DNA from: Nitrospirota bacterium
GTDB lineage: Bacteria; Nitrospirota; Thermodesulfovibrionia; UBA6902; JAJYJJ01
Direction: 5' to 3'
DNA length: 64,000 bases
Assembly (NCBI GenBank): GCA_021789595.1
Contig: JAJYJJ010000002.1
Coordinates: forward strand, 62,001-126,000
Of the stretch, positions 36,409-44,457 are shown in pieces. Position numbers and translations under genes: made by a program. The notes below the pieces were generated by a model, which saw nothing but the letters and a program-made list of their open reading frames with translations, made no database searches and was not told the origin of the DNA. Each line of letters begins with the position of its first letter. The first letter of the stretch is position 1.

Positions 36409-38343
36409 ATGAAATCCTTCAGGGTCGGCTGGCTGAGCAGCGCATTTGGCGTCAAGGCGATGATTATCTTTTCCATCCCGTTCATCCTCATCCTTGCATT
36501 TTTAGGCTATCACAGGTGGCAGGACAGCAGTGCAGGATGCATATCATGCCACGCAAATAAGGAGCAGATGAAGAGGCTTGGCTATCCCCAGTTTTATGTT
36601 ACCCGGGAGATGGTTGAAAAACAGAGCCGCCATTCAGATATCCAGTGTCGTGACTGCCACCTCGGCAATGGAAGGGCAAAAGACGCAGATTCCGCTCATA
36701 AAGGGATGTTGAAGGTGCTTCTTGTAAGCGAGGAGGGCACGATCCTTGATAGAAAGAAGGTCTATCCAGAGGCGCTTCTACCAACAGGGAATGATAAGAT
36801 AATGGAATTATTGCCAAAGGTTGAGAAGAACGGTAGATTTTATCTCCTCTCAGATGTAAGAAATGTACTCTGGCATGACAGAGACCCTGGGACGCTAAAT
36901 TTTGACCCGAAGATTGCAGAGAAGACATGCGGAAAGTCAGGATGTCATTCTGACCAGCTCAAGCAGTTTAGGACATCCATAATGGCAAGAAACTACAGGC
37001 AGAGAACCATGAGGACATGGCTTGAGCCGTACGGCCCGCACAACTGCGGACCATCCTTTGCTGATCTGCTGCCGCCGGAGGTCTTGAATAGTGCAGGGTT
37101 TTCCTTTAAAAACACAGGGGCAATAGCAGAGGAACTCGATGTGCCTTTCACAAAAAAACAGGCTATTGCAAAACAGAGATTCTGTAATGTATGTCATGCA
37201 GGATGTCTTGACTGCCACTATACACCGAGCAATAAAGATGGTGTCCATTCCTTTACAAGAAAACCTCCGGCAGAAAGCTGCGATGGATATGGCAGGGGCA
37301 CGAGCATATGCCATCCAGGCGCCATGCAGAGCAGAAGAGGGGAAACATATATAGGCGGTGATTATTCCATACCAACAGGCGAGGAACCTGATGTCCACTA
37401 TAAAAAGAATATCCAGTGTGTTGACTGCCATCCAACGGGAGATGGCGGTATGGGTCATATACAGAGGAAGGCAATATGCCAGGACTGCCATGTTGGGATA
37501 GAGGATACTCATGCAAAGGGCATCCATAAAAACCTTGACTGCTCAACATGCCATGTAAATGAATTGAGGGGCTATCAGATAACCATCTGGGGTCCGGGTA
37601 TAGTTGCAGGTAGGCCGAACCCGTTTAACAAGTTTTCCCTCTATTACGGGATTCAGAAGCCGCCCATCCTTATGAAGGACCAGAAGGGGATATGGATGCC
37701 CGTAAAGGTCTGGCCGCACAGTGTTGGAAATATAAAGGAGGATGTAAAACCATCACCCAGGATTATGTTCAGATGGCCAAATGGTGAGACAAGGGACGCA
37801 TACTATATCATCGGAACAGTTGACGGCCTTCCAGCAGATAATAGACAACTGCTGTGGCTTGAGATAGAGCAGGCAGCACATCCATTTGGAAAGGCAAGGA
37901 GCTGCGAAAGCTGTCATGAAAGTGGAACACAGGTTTCTGTATCCACATGGAGATTTGAGGACGACCAGGGGGCAGAGCCCTTCTCAGGCACATACAGGAT
38001 TGTAGCTGATAAAGATGCACTGCGTATAGTGGGCATGAGAAACACTACTCCGATTAAACTTATAGGCGGTGCAAAACTTGCTGACTTTGCATCATGGATA
38101 TATCTAAAGGACAGGTGGAAGGCGCCAGGGGATTTTTCGATTATGGCAGATAGAGAGAAATACAAGAGGTTTCTCAGTCTTTCAAGGGAGGTCGAAAAAC
38201 AACTGGCCCGTCTTGATGCCCTGTCAAAGGGTTTTGACAAGAAGACGATGAGGAGATATAAAGAGATGAAAGGTGCGGTGCTTCACGACGAAGAAGGCGC
38301 CTTAAAGATGATTGATGAATTTAAATCCAGGCACAGACTGTAA
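36409..38343 (+). CDS. Membrane-anchored multiheme c-type cytochrome
   Basis: 644-residue protein with one N-terminal membrane anchor (MIIFSIPFILILAFLGY, about residues 18-34) and a periplasmic body. Eight canonical heme sites are visible: CISCH, CRDCH, CNVCH, CLDCH, CVDCH, CQDCH, CSTCH and CESCH. There is also a CX4CH (CGKSGCH) and a cysteine pair spaced CX9CH (37279-37314) between the CLDCH and CVDCH sites. CNVCHAGCLDCH places two sites back to back. It likely carries electrons between the quinone pool and periplasmic or outer-membrane partners. No menaquinol oxidase subunit is adjacent. The in-frame TTG 18 codons upstream is less likely. Specific function is unknown. Confidence 0.85.
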   Translation: MKSFRVGWLSSAFGVKAMIIFSIPFILILAFLGYHRWQDSSAGCISCHANKEQMKRLGYPQFYVTREMVEKQSRHSDIQCRDCHLGNGRAKDADSAHKGMLKVLLVSEEGTILDRKKVYPEALLPTGNDKIMELLPKVEKNGRFYLLSDVRNVLWHDRDPGTLNFDPKIAEKTCGKSGCHSDQLKQFRTSIMARNYRQRTMRTWLEPYGPHNCGPSFADLLPPEVLNSAGFSFKNTGAIAEELDVPFTKKQAIAKQRFCNVCHAGCLDCHYTPSNKDGVHSFTRKPPAESCDGYGRGTSICHPGAMQSRRGETYIGGDYSIPTGEEPDVHYKKNIQCVDCHPTGDGGMGHIQRKAICQDCHVGIEDTHAKGIHKNLDCSTCHVNELRGYQITIWGPGIVAGRPNPFNKFSLYYGIQKPPILMKDQKGIWMPVKVWPHSVGNIKEDVKPSPRIMFRWPNGETRDAYYIIGTVDGLPADNRQLLWLEIEQAAHPFGKARSCESCHESGTQVSVSTWRFEDDQGAEPFSGTYRIVADKDALRIVGMRNTTPIKLIGGAKLADFASWIYLKDRWKAPGDFSIMADREKYKRFLSLSREVEKQLARLDALSKGFDKKTMRRYKEMKGAVLHDEEGALKMIDEFKSRHRL

Positions 38344-38389
38344 TGAACCACCCCGCAGCAGAGATGCGAGGAATTCTTTGATTAAAACC

Positions 38390-38418
38390 TTGACATACAG
38401 CATCCAGAGGAGTATAAA
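38390..38418 (+). promoter_or_regulatory. Promoter of the HEXXH lipoprotein peptidase gene
   Basis: -35 TTGACA (38390-38395), a 17-base spacer, and -10 TATAAA (38413-38418): a near-consensus sigma-70 promoter. The ATG at 38452 has GAGGGAG upstream, so this gene, unlike some neighbours, has an ordinary leader. Confidence 0.65.
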
Positions 38419-38451
38419 TAGATAGCTAAAATCTTTTAGAGGGAGTTATTT

Positions 38452-40320
38452 ATGGGAATAAATTGGTTTAATAAAAGGCATATCAGGTTAATCGTATTGT
38501 CCATCTTTTTTATAGCAGTACTTACTGCCTGTGGCGGAGGCAGCGGAGGCGGCAGTTCGACACCCTCAGGGCCTACAGTAACAACAGTAAGCCCTGCCAA
38601 AGGCACTACAGAGGTAGCGATCAATCCTCCTCCCCAGATCCAGGCCACCTTCAGCGCTGATATGGACTCATCCACGATAAACACAAACACCTTTACCCTT
38701 GCCAGCCCGTCAGGAGTCAATGTGAGCGGCACGGTCTCTTATGATGCCCCTACAAAGACAGTTGCATTCACCCCTTCCATAAGCCTTGCCCCTCTGACAG
38801 TCTATACCGCGACCATTACAGGTGCAAAGGATAGCAAAGGCAATGCCATGAGCAGTTATTCCTGGAGCTTTACGACAATAACAGCATTCTGGGCATATGA
38901 CTTTGTCAAGAATGTTGATTACCTTGTCTCAGCAACAAAGGTTGGCGAGGGGAACCACTGCATTATATATCTTGAGCAGGGACAGTCTGTGGACACAAAA
39001 ACAATAAATTCCATTATAAGCCAGTTTGACACTGCAATCTATCCCAATGACACATCAACATTTGGCTCAGAGCCAAACCCGGGAATTGACGGAAATCCAA
39101 AGATATTTATCCTCCTTCTTGACATACAGGATGGCTACAGCAGCAATCCCTCTCAGGGTTATATCGCTGGATACTTTGACCCTATGAATGAACACGATAT
39201 AAGCGTTGCGCCTTATAGCAATCAGAAGGAGATGTTCTATATGGATATATATCCAGGGACGCCAGGTGACCCACAATTCCTCAGAACCCTGGCGCATGAG
39301 TTCCAGCACATGATTAACTGGCAGCAAAAGACAAACCTCCTTGATGTTAATGAGGATACATGGCTTAACGAGGCGATGTCCGAGGTAGCGCCTGTCATAT
39401 GTGGTTATGGACCTGACTATGACCGTGTCTACGAGTATGAATATATGCCCTGGGATTCCCTTGTAGACTGGTATGATACTATTTTTGATTATGCTACAGT
39501 ATATATGTGGGGGCAGTATATGAAGGACAGGGTGACAAATCTGGATAGCAATGGCCACGATGTATTCTGGGATATAGACCATACAGCCAATACTGGCATA
39601 AACGCTGTCAATTACGCATTGAGCGCTGTTGGTTATGCGAAGGACTTTGCAGGTGTTTTCAGGGACTGGAGCATTGCAAATTATCTTGGTTCAACTATTA
39701 CCATATCAGGCCATCCAGAATGGTCATACACATACTTACACACGGAGACAGGCTATTCTACAGACTTTGGTCCACTTCCAGGCCTTCCAGACCTTACGGA
39801 TAATCCTGACCACCTGAATGCAACAACTGTTGGAGGCCTTCACAACTGGGGTCTGGATTACTTTGAATACACAAAGACAGGTCAGGGCACTGTAACATGG
39901 ACACAGACAGACCCGACAGATGAGGCAGCATTTATAGATACAAACAATAATAATGTTACATTCAGCATGACAAGCGGAACACCATATACCTATACAAACA
40001 CGGGCATATTGATTGCGAGGAATCCGAGTTATAATGAAAAGTGGACATCAAACGGCGGCGGGACAATGACATATACATCCATAGTGGCAGGGGATAAAAC
40101 AGGTATCACCCAGTATTTTGGCAAGTCCTACATAAATCCTGAGCTTGCCAAGGTGTCCTCTGTGGTTCTAACTCCAAAAGACATACTATCTCGTATTGCG
40201 TCTGACCCTGTGGCAAAGGCCATCGCAGCCAGGACAGGCAGGCCAATTCCTGTATATGTTGACAGCTTCTTCAGGGAAAGGGAAAAGATATTAAGGCAGG
40301 GACTGTGGATGATTAAGTAG
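38452..40320 (+). CDS. Secreted lipoprotein metallopeptidase (HEXXH) with Ig-like domain
   Basis: 622-residue lipoprotein: signal peptide with lipobox LTAC, a Gly/Ser-rich linker, an SbsA-type Ig-like domain (VSPAKGTTEVAINPPPQI to YSWSFTT, about residues 42-145), then a zinc metallopeptidase domain. The catalytic motif is H282-E283-F284-Q285-H286 in TLAHEFQHMINW, and a WLNEAMSE segment 30 residues later probably supplies a further Glu ligand. This layout resembles the M30 (hyicolysin-like) family. It is likely exposed on the cell surface. GAGGGAG precedes the ATG and a strong promoter lies upstream. Substrate unknown. Confidence 0.8.
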   Translation: MGINWFNKRHIRLIVLSIFFIAVLTACGGGSGGGSSTPSGPTVTTVSPAKGTTEVAINPPPQIQATFSADMDSSTINTNTFTLASPSGVNVSGTVSYDAPTKTVAFTPSISLAPLTVYTATITGAKDSKGNAMSSYSWSFTTITAFWAYDFVKNVDYLVSATKVGEGNHCIIYLEQGQSVDTKTINSIISQFDTAIYPNDTSTFGSEPNPGIDGNPKIFILLLDIQDGYSSNPSQGYIAGYFDPMNEHDISVAPYSNQKEMFYMDIYPGTPGDPQFLRTLAHEFQHMINWQQKTNLLDVNEDTWLNEAMSEVAPVICGYGPDYDRVYEYEYMPWDSLVDWYDTIFDYATVYMWGQYMKDRVTNLDSNGHDVFWDIDHTANTGINAVNYALSAVGYAKDFAGVFRDWSIANYLGSTITISGHPEWSYTYLHTETGYSTDFGPLPGLPDLTDNPDHLNATTVGGLHNWGLDYFEYTKTGQGTVTWTQTDPTDEAAFIDTNNNNVTFSMTSGTPYTYTNTGILIARNPSYNEKWTSNGGGTMTYTSIVAGDKTGITQYFGKSYINPELAKVSSVVLTPKDILSRIASDPVAKAIAARTGRPIPVYVDSFFREREKILRQGLWMIK

Positions 40321-40322
40321 GA

Positions 40323-40415
40323 AGGCGTGAGGCGAAAGGCAGAAGGCGTGAATAATAAGAGAATAGAGGTAAAAAGCAAGATTTTACTTTTTACTTTTTA
40401 CTTTTTACTTCTTAC
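40323..40415. repeat. Two 7-base tandem arrays at the 5' end of a small lipoprotein gene
   Basis: The first array is AGGCGTG, AGGCGAA, AGGCAGA, AGGCGTG (40323-40350). The second is ATTTTAC, TTTTTAC three times, TTCTTAC (40381-40415). Between them, GTAAAAAG (40369-40376) is the exact complement of CTTTTTAC in the second array, so a hairpin can form. The second array encodes the hydrophobic core of the predicted signal peptide. Because seven is not a multiple of three, loss or gain of a unit would change the frame. Confidence 0.8.
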
Positions 40416-40695
40416 TTATTTAATTATCCTTGTCTCAGCATGTGCTGTTTCTGCTGTGGATTCAAAGAATGATATGGAGATGACATTAACAGGCACAATA
40501 AGGCTTGTTGGGAATGTGCCGTTTACGCATCTTGTCCTTACAACAGACGACGGCAGGGACTACCTTATAAAAGGGAGATTTGAGAAGGAATTGAGGAGGT
40601 TTCAATATCAAAGGGTAGAGATAAAGGGAGAGAAACTGCCGGCATCAGGGGAGTTCAAATATTGTATAGATGTTAAGGAATATAAGGTATTATAG
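40327..40695 (+). CDS. Small lipoprotein-like protein, repeat-encoded signal peptide
   Basis: Up to 122 residues. The mature part (about residues 45-122) reads as a small beta-rich domain (TLTGTIRLVGNVPFTHLVLT, then DDGRDYLIKGRFEKELRRF and an EFKYCIDVKEYKVL end), consistent with an OB-like fold. The N-terminus has a basic stretch and a hydrophobic run (LLFTFYFLLLTYLIILVSAC) with a lipobox-like VSAC. The hydrophobic run is largely encoded by 7-base repeats. The start is uncertain: GTG at 40327 or 40348 are candidates and none has a convincing ribosome-binding site. It follows the peptidase gene closely and overlaps the end of recR convergently by six bases. Family not recognised. Confidence 0.55.
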   Translation: MRRKAEGVNNKRIEVKSKILLFTFYFLLLTYLIILVSACAVSAVDSKNDMEMTLTGTIRLVGNVPFTHLVLTTDDGRDYLIKGRFEKELRRFQYQRVEIKGEKLPASGEFKYCIDVKEYKVL

Positions 40696-41286
40696 CTCTC
40701 TTCTTCCTTCCATTGCCTTTGCCATTGTCACCTCATCGGCAAATTCTATATCGCCCCCGATTGGAAGGCCGTAGGCAATCCTTGTGACCCTCAGGCCAAG
40801 AGGTTTGAGTATCCCCCCTATGTATCTGGCAGTAACCTCGCCCTTTGTGTTTGGGTTTGTGGCAATGATGACCTCTTCGACATTGTTATTGTTATCCTTT
40901 ACCCTCTCAATAAGCTCCCCTATCTTTAGTCTTTCAGGGGTTATGCCATCCAATGGCGACAGTGCGCCGAGCAGCACATGATAAAGCCCCCTGTAGCCTG
41001 TCCTCTCAATCACAGCTAAGTTGCTGGGTTCCTCGACAACGCATATCTTTTTGCTGTCCCTTTTTTTATCCCTGCATATCTCACATTCATCGTCCTCAGC
41101 GATATTGAAGCATACCTGGCAAAACCTGGCCTTTTCCTTTAGTTCTATTATTGCCTTTGCAATATCCCTGGCATCTTCCTCTGGCATGGAGAGGATGAAA
41201 AAACATAGACGCTGTGCTGTCTTTCTTCCTATGCCAGGGAGCCTCATTAGTTCATTTATGAGGTTTTCTACAATACCCTGACTCAT
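40690..41286 (-). CDS. recR: RecR, recombination mediator
   Basis: 198-residue RecFOR-pathway protein that loads RecA at gaps. A helix-hairpin-helix (LMRLPGIGRKTAQRLCFFIL) precedes a C4 zinc finger (CQVCFNIAEDDECEIC), then a Toprim domain (ICVVEEPSNLAVIERTG and a TNPNTKGEVTARYI segment), and a C-terminal Walker-like region (GLPIGGDIEFADEVTMAKAM). Its start overlaps the ybaB stop (ATGA), completing dnaX-ybaB-recR. Confidence 0.96.
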   Translation of the reverse strand: MSQGIVENLINELMRLPGIGRKTAQRLCFFILSMPEEDARDIAKAIIELKEKARFCQVCFNIAEDDECEICRDKKRDSKKICVVEEPSNLAVIERTGYRGLYHVLLGALSPLDGITPERLKIGELIERVKDNNNNVEEVIIATNPNTKGEVTARYIGGILKPLGLRVTRIAYGLPIGGDIEFADEVTMAKAMEGRREL

Positions 41287-41618
41287 GCCCCAAACAGCCC
41301 GCCGAGGCCTGGTAACTGCATACCGCCTGTTACCTTGGCCATCTCTTCCTGAACCATCTGCTGCGCCCTTCTTATGGCCTCATTGCATGCTGCGACAATA
41401 AGGTCTTGAAGCATCTCTGTATCATCAGGATTGACAACATCCTTTTCAATCCTGATGGAGACTATCTCGCCTGAACCACTGGCAACAACCGTAACCATGC
41501 CGCCGCCTGATGTGGCCTCAACAGTCTTTTTCTTGGCCTCTTCCTGAATCTTCTGCATCTCTTCCTGGAGCTTCTGTGCCTGACGCATTAGGTCGCCAAG
41601 CATCTTTTTATTCATCAT
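41283..41618 (-). CDS. YbaB/EbfC-family nucleoid-associated protein
   Basis: 111-residue dimeric DNA-binding protein: an N-terminal helix (MLGDLMRQAQKLQEEMQKIQ), then VEATSGGGMVTVVASGSGEIVSI, the conserved central sheet, and a C-terminal helix ending MQLPGLGGLFGA. GGAGG lies five bases before the ATG at 41618; the next codon is also ATG, so that start is equally possible. The gene sits between dnaX and recR, as in most bacteria, and overlaps both. Confidence 0.92.
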   Translation of the reverse strand: MMNKKMLGDLMRQAQKLQEEMQKIQEEAKKKTVEATSGGGMVTVVASGSGEIVSIRIEKDVVNPDDTEMLQDLIVAACNEAIRRAQQMVQEEMAKVTGGMQLPGLGGLFGA

Positions 41619-43266
41619 CTTTGCCTCCATTATTTATATGACCCTCAATGGACTTGACCTCAAGGATTTTACCATTGAATAGGTTAAGGACATCCATAAC
41701 TATGGGTTCTGATTTGACCTTATCCATAAGGCTTTTAGTCTCCTCGTGCCTTTTTACTAAAGGCACTACCTTTATTCTAATCCTGCTGCCCTTGATCTCC
41801 TTTAGGGCATCCTCAATAGCTGGCCTATACTTCTTTACAGTGTTCATGAAAAGCGGCATATCGCCGTTAAAGCCTATGACCAATTCCTTATCTGTAATAT
41901 TTACAACCTTGCCCTTTGCCAGTTGATAGACAAAATGATGTTCCTTCTCCTCAAGTTTCTTAATAAGTGCATCCCAGAGAGAGTCCTCTATTGCTGCCGA
42001 GGCTGGCGGTGCATCCTCGGTTGCAGATGCAGTTTTTTCTGCAGCCTGCCTGTCTGCCTGAGAAGGCATTTGAGGCTCAGGCAATTCTGACTGCGCCTGG
42101 GGCCTTTCTATTTTCTTGTCCTGTATATCCGCTGTTGTTATGCCCTCTATCCTCTTCAATGCCTCACTTATCGGGATCATTCCCTTTAAGAACGAGAGTC
42201 TGATAAGCGACAGCTCTAAGAGATAGCGGGGATTTGGCGTTGTCCTCATCTCGTTTTCAAGCCTTACAAGTTCAGAAAACATCAGGGTCAGTTCCTCAAG
42301 GGTAGTCTTTTCTGACAATCGCTGAAGTCTGCTTATCTCCTCTTCTGTGAGGTCAAGAATGCCAGATGCACCAGAGGCTACCTTTATAATGAGGATATTG
42401 CGGAAATACTCTGTAAGCTCCCTTGAAAATACCCTCAGGTCATAGCCCTTTTCAACAAGGCCTTTTACAAGGTCAAGCGACCTTATCCTGTCTGCAGCGA
42501 TTATAGAGATGGTAAGCTCATAAAGCAGCGCCTTTTCAGGAAGTCCAAGCAGGGTGGCAATATCCTCCTCCTTTATCTCCTCTGAGAAGGCAAGGGCCTG
42601 GTCGAGGATTGTCAGGGAATCCCTCATGCTCCCATCAGCAGCCTGTGCAATGGCCTCGATAGCGCCAGGGGTTGCCCTGAAACCCTCCTTCTGCATGATT
42701 CCTGAAAGCCTCTCTTTTATCATATGCCTTGGAATCTTTTTAAATGTCAGGTGCTGGCACCTTGAAAGGATTGTTGCTGGTATCTTCTTTGGCGATGTGG
42801 TGGCAAAGATAAATACCACATGCGGAGGCGGCTCCTCGAGGGTCTTTAGAAGGGCATTGAATGCAGCCCCTGAGAGCATGTGTACCTCATCTATAATATA
42901 GACCTTGTATCTGGAGCTTGCAGGCGCATATTTGACCGTATCTCTCAGCTCCCTCACATCATCAACGCCTGTGTTTGAGGCGCCGTCTATCTCAAGGACA
43001 TCCACAGATGAACCATCGGTTATGCCTTGACACTGTGGGCATACATTGCAGGGTACTGATGTTGGGCCGTTTGTGCAGTTCATCGCCTTTGCAAGTATCC
43101 TCGCTGTGGAGGTCTTTCCAACACCCCTCGGGCCTGAAAAAAGATAGGCGTGTGCAACCCTTCCCTGTTTAAGGGCATTCTTCAGGGTTCTTACGACAGC
43201 CTCCTGTCCTATGAGGTCATCAAGGCCCTGTGGTCTCCATTTTCTTGCAAGGACTAAGTAGCTCAT
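41608..43266 (-). CDS. dnaX: DNA polymerase III subunit gamma/tau
   Basis: 552-residue clamp-loader ATPase. Walker A is GPRGVGKTSTA near residue 45, four cysteines of the zinc module lie in CTNGPTSVPCNVCPQC, Walker B is VYIIDEVHML, sensor 1 is FATTSPKKIPATILSRCQ, and SRC is intact. An Ala/Pro/Gln linker (about 385-430) separates the AAA+ part from a tau-like C-terminal domain. I did not identify a slippery heptamer for a gamma-producing frameshift. The SRP RNA gene ends 21 bases upstream of the ATG, so they may share a transcript. Confidence 0.96.
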   Translation of the reverse strand: MSYLVLARKWRPQGLDDLIGQEAVVRTLKNALKQGRVAHAYLFSGPRGVGKTSTARILAKAMNCTNGPTSVPCNVCPQCQGITDGSSVDVLEIDGASNTGVDDVRELRDTVKYAPASSRYKVYIIDEVHMLSGAAFNALLKTLEEPPPHVVFIFATTSPKKIPATILSRCQHLTFKKIPRHMIKERLSGIMQKEGFRATPGAIEAIAQAADGSMRDSLTILDQALAFSEEIKEEDIATLLGLPEKALLYELTISIIAADRIRSLDLVKGLVEKGYDLRVFSRELTEYFRNILIIKVASGASGILDLTEEEISRLQRLSEKTTLEELTLMFSELVRLENEMRTTPNPRYLLELSLIRLSFLKGMIPISEALKRIEGITTADIQDKKIERPQAQSELPEPQMPSQADRQAAEKTASATEDAPPASAAIEDSLWDALIKKLEEKEHHFVYQLAKGKVVNITDKELVIGFNGDMPLFMNTVKKYRPAIEDALKEIKGSRIRIKVVPLVKRHEETKSLMDKVKSEPIVMDVLNLFNGKILEVKSIEGHINNGGKDDE

Positions 43267-43287
43267 ATTTAGTTAAATCGCCTCTTT

Positions 43288-43405
43288 GCAACCAGGGGGC
43301 TCAGGATTGCCTGCGGCACCCAGGGAATCTGTTTACCGCTGCTTCCTTCCGGACCTGACGGGGTTCACAGCCTCCTGCCGCGCAGGGCCCAAGGCCCCTG
43401 GCTGC
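43288..43405 (-). ncRNA. ffs: Small (4.5S-type) signal recognition particle RNA
   Basis: On the minus strand the region holds the SRP core GGTCCGGAAGGAAGCAGC with the GGAA tetraloop and the asymmetric internal loop (AGGTCC/AGCAGC). It is flanked by complementary ends: GCAGCCAGGGGCC at the 5' side pairs with the CCCCCTGGTTGC 3' end. The ~118-nt size fits the Alu-less bacterial form. It lies between tRNA-Ser and dnaX. No terminator separates it from dnaX, so processing from a longer transcript is plausible. Confidence 0.92.
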
Positions 43406-43480
43406 AAAAAAACAGGGATCTGGGATTAGAAAAAATTTTAACCTATCCCTGAGAACCAATCCCTATACCGCTGCCTTTTC

Positions 43481-43575
43481 TGGCGGAGAGAGTGGGATTT
43501 GAACCCACGAGGGACATTATTAGGGCCCCTACACGATTTCCAGTCGTGCTCCTTCGGCCGCTCGGACATCTCTCC
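43481..43575 (-). tRNA. tRNA-Ser (GGA anticodon)
   Basis: The 95-base gene folds into a class II tRNA: acceptor stem GGAGAGA/TCTCTCC, D arm, anticodon loop CTGGAAA giving anticodon GGA, a long variable arm (TAGGGGCCCTAATAATGTCCCT), and a T arm GTGGGTTCAAATCCCAC. The CCA end is encoded. It stands just upstream of ffs-dnaX, an order also seen in Bacillus. Confidence 0.96.
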
Positions 43576-43664
43576 ATAATTAATACTTTCTGAATTTTAA
43601 CCGATGGGGTGCATGCAAATCAACTTTCCTGTGGATTCCCCTTTTCAATATTCTCAATAGAGTG

Positions 43665-43670
43665 TATACT
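43665..43670 (+). promoter_or_regulatory. -10 element close to the DUF72 start
   Basis: TATACT lies ten bases before the ATG, with a weak TTTTCA at -35 (17-base spacer). No Shine-Dalgarno sequence precedes the start, so a leader of only a few bases is predicted. Confidence 0.35.
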
Positions 43671-43680
43671 AAATTTAAGT

Positions 43681-44433
43681 ATGCCTAAACTGAGAATAGG
43701 ATGCAGTGGATTCGCCTATGATAGCTGGAGGCATGTCTTCTATCCAGAAGACATGCCTCAACAGCAATGGTTTAATTTCTATGTAGGACGGTTCTCCACG
43801 GTGGAGCTTAATGTTACCTTCTACAGGCTTCCCCAAAAAGAGACCTTTATGAAGTGGTGTAAGGATAGCCCTGAGAACTTTGCCTTTTCCATAAAAGGCA
43901 GCAGATTCATAACACACATAAAAAAACTAAAGGATATACAGGAGCCGATAGATGCCTTTTTTTCAAGGGCGACTGCCTTGGGAGAAAAACTCGAGGTTGT
44001 CCTCTGGCAACTGCCGCCTGCATTCAAGGCAGATGCAGGCAGGCTCAAAGAATTTCTGGAGCTTATAAGACCCTACTCTGTAAGAAACACATTTGAATTC
44101 AGGAATGAGGGCTGGTTAAATAAGAAGATACTTTCCATTCTTGAAAAGGAAAATGCTGCGGTATGTATGGCAGATTGGCCAGGCTTTTTAGACGACCTTC
44201 CTGTAACAGCAGATTTTGTATATAGCAGGAGACACGGTGAAGCAGGCAATTATGCGTCATCATACAGCACAGAGGCGTTGAAAAAGGATGCGAAGCGGAT
44301 CAAGGCATACATGCGCCAGGGTAAAGATGTCTATATGTATTTCAATAACGACGCCTTTGGATATGCCCCCAAGAATGCAAGTGAACTCAGGGAACTCTTA
44401 AAAGACCTTCGGCCGAGCCGTAAGAAACAATAA
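43681..44433 (+). CDS. DUF72 family protein (TIM-barrel-like)
   Basis: 250-residue cytoplasmic protein with DUF72 landmarks: LRIGCSGFAYDSWRHVFYP at the N-terminus, the FSTVELNVTFYRLP strand, FAFSIKGSRFITHIKKLKD, EFRNEGW, and the C-terminal VYMYFNNDAFGYAPKNA. The function of the family (E. coli YecE) is not established, and a UV-endonuclease-like TIM barrel is proposed from structure. The ATG at 43681 is chosen because family homology starts there; 24 upstream in-frame codons look unrelated. polX follows 24 bases later. Confidence 0.88.
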   Translation: MPKLRIGCSGFAYDSWRHVFYPEDMPQQQWFNFYVGRFSTVELNVTFYRLPQKETFMKWCKDSPENFAFSIKGSRFITHIKKLKDIQEPIDAFFSRATALGEKLEVVLWQLPPAFKADAGRLKEFLELIRPYSVRNTFEFRNEGWLNKKILSILEKENAAVCMADWPGFLDDLPVTADFVYSRRHGEAGNYASSYSTEALKKDAKRIKAYMRQGKDVYMYFNNDAFGYAPKNASELRELLKDLRPSRKKQ

Positions 44434-44457
44434 AGATGTATCGTAGATAGGCTTGCC

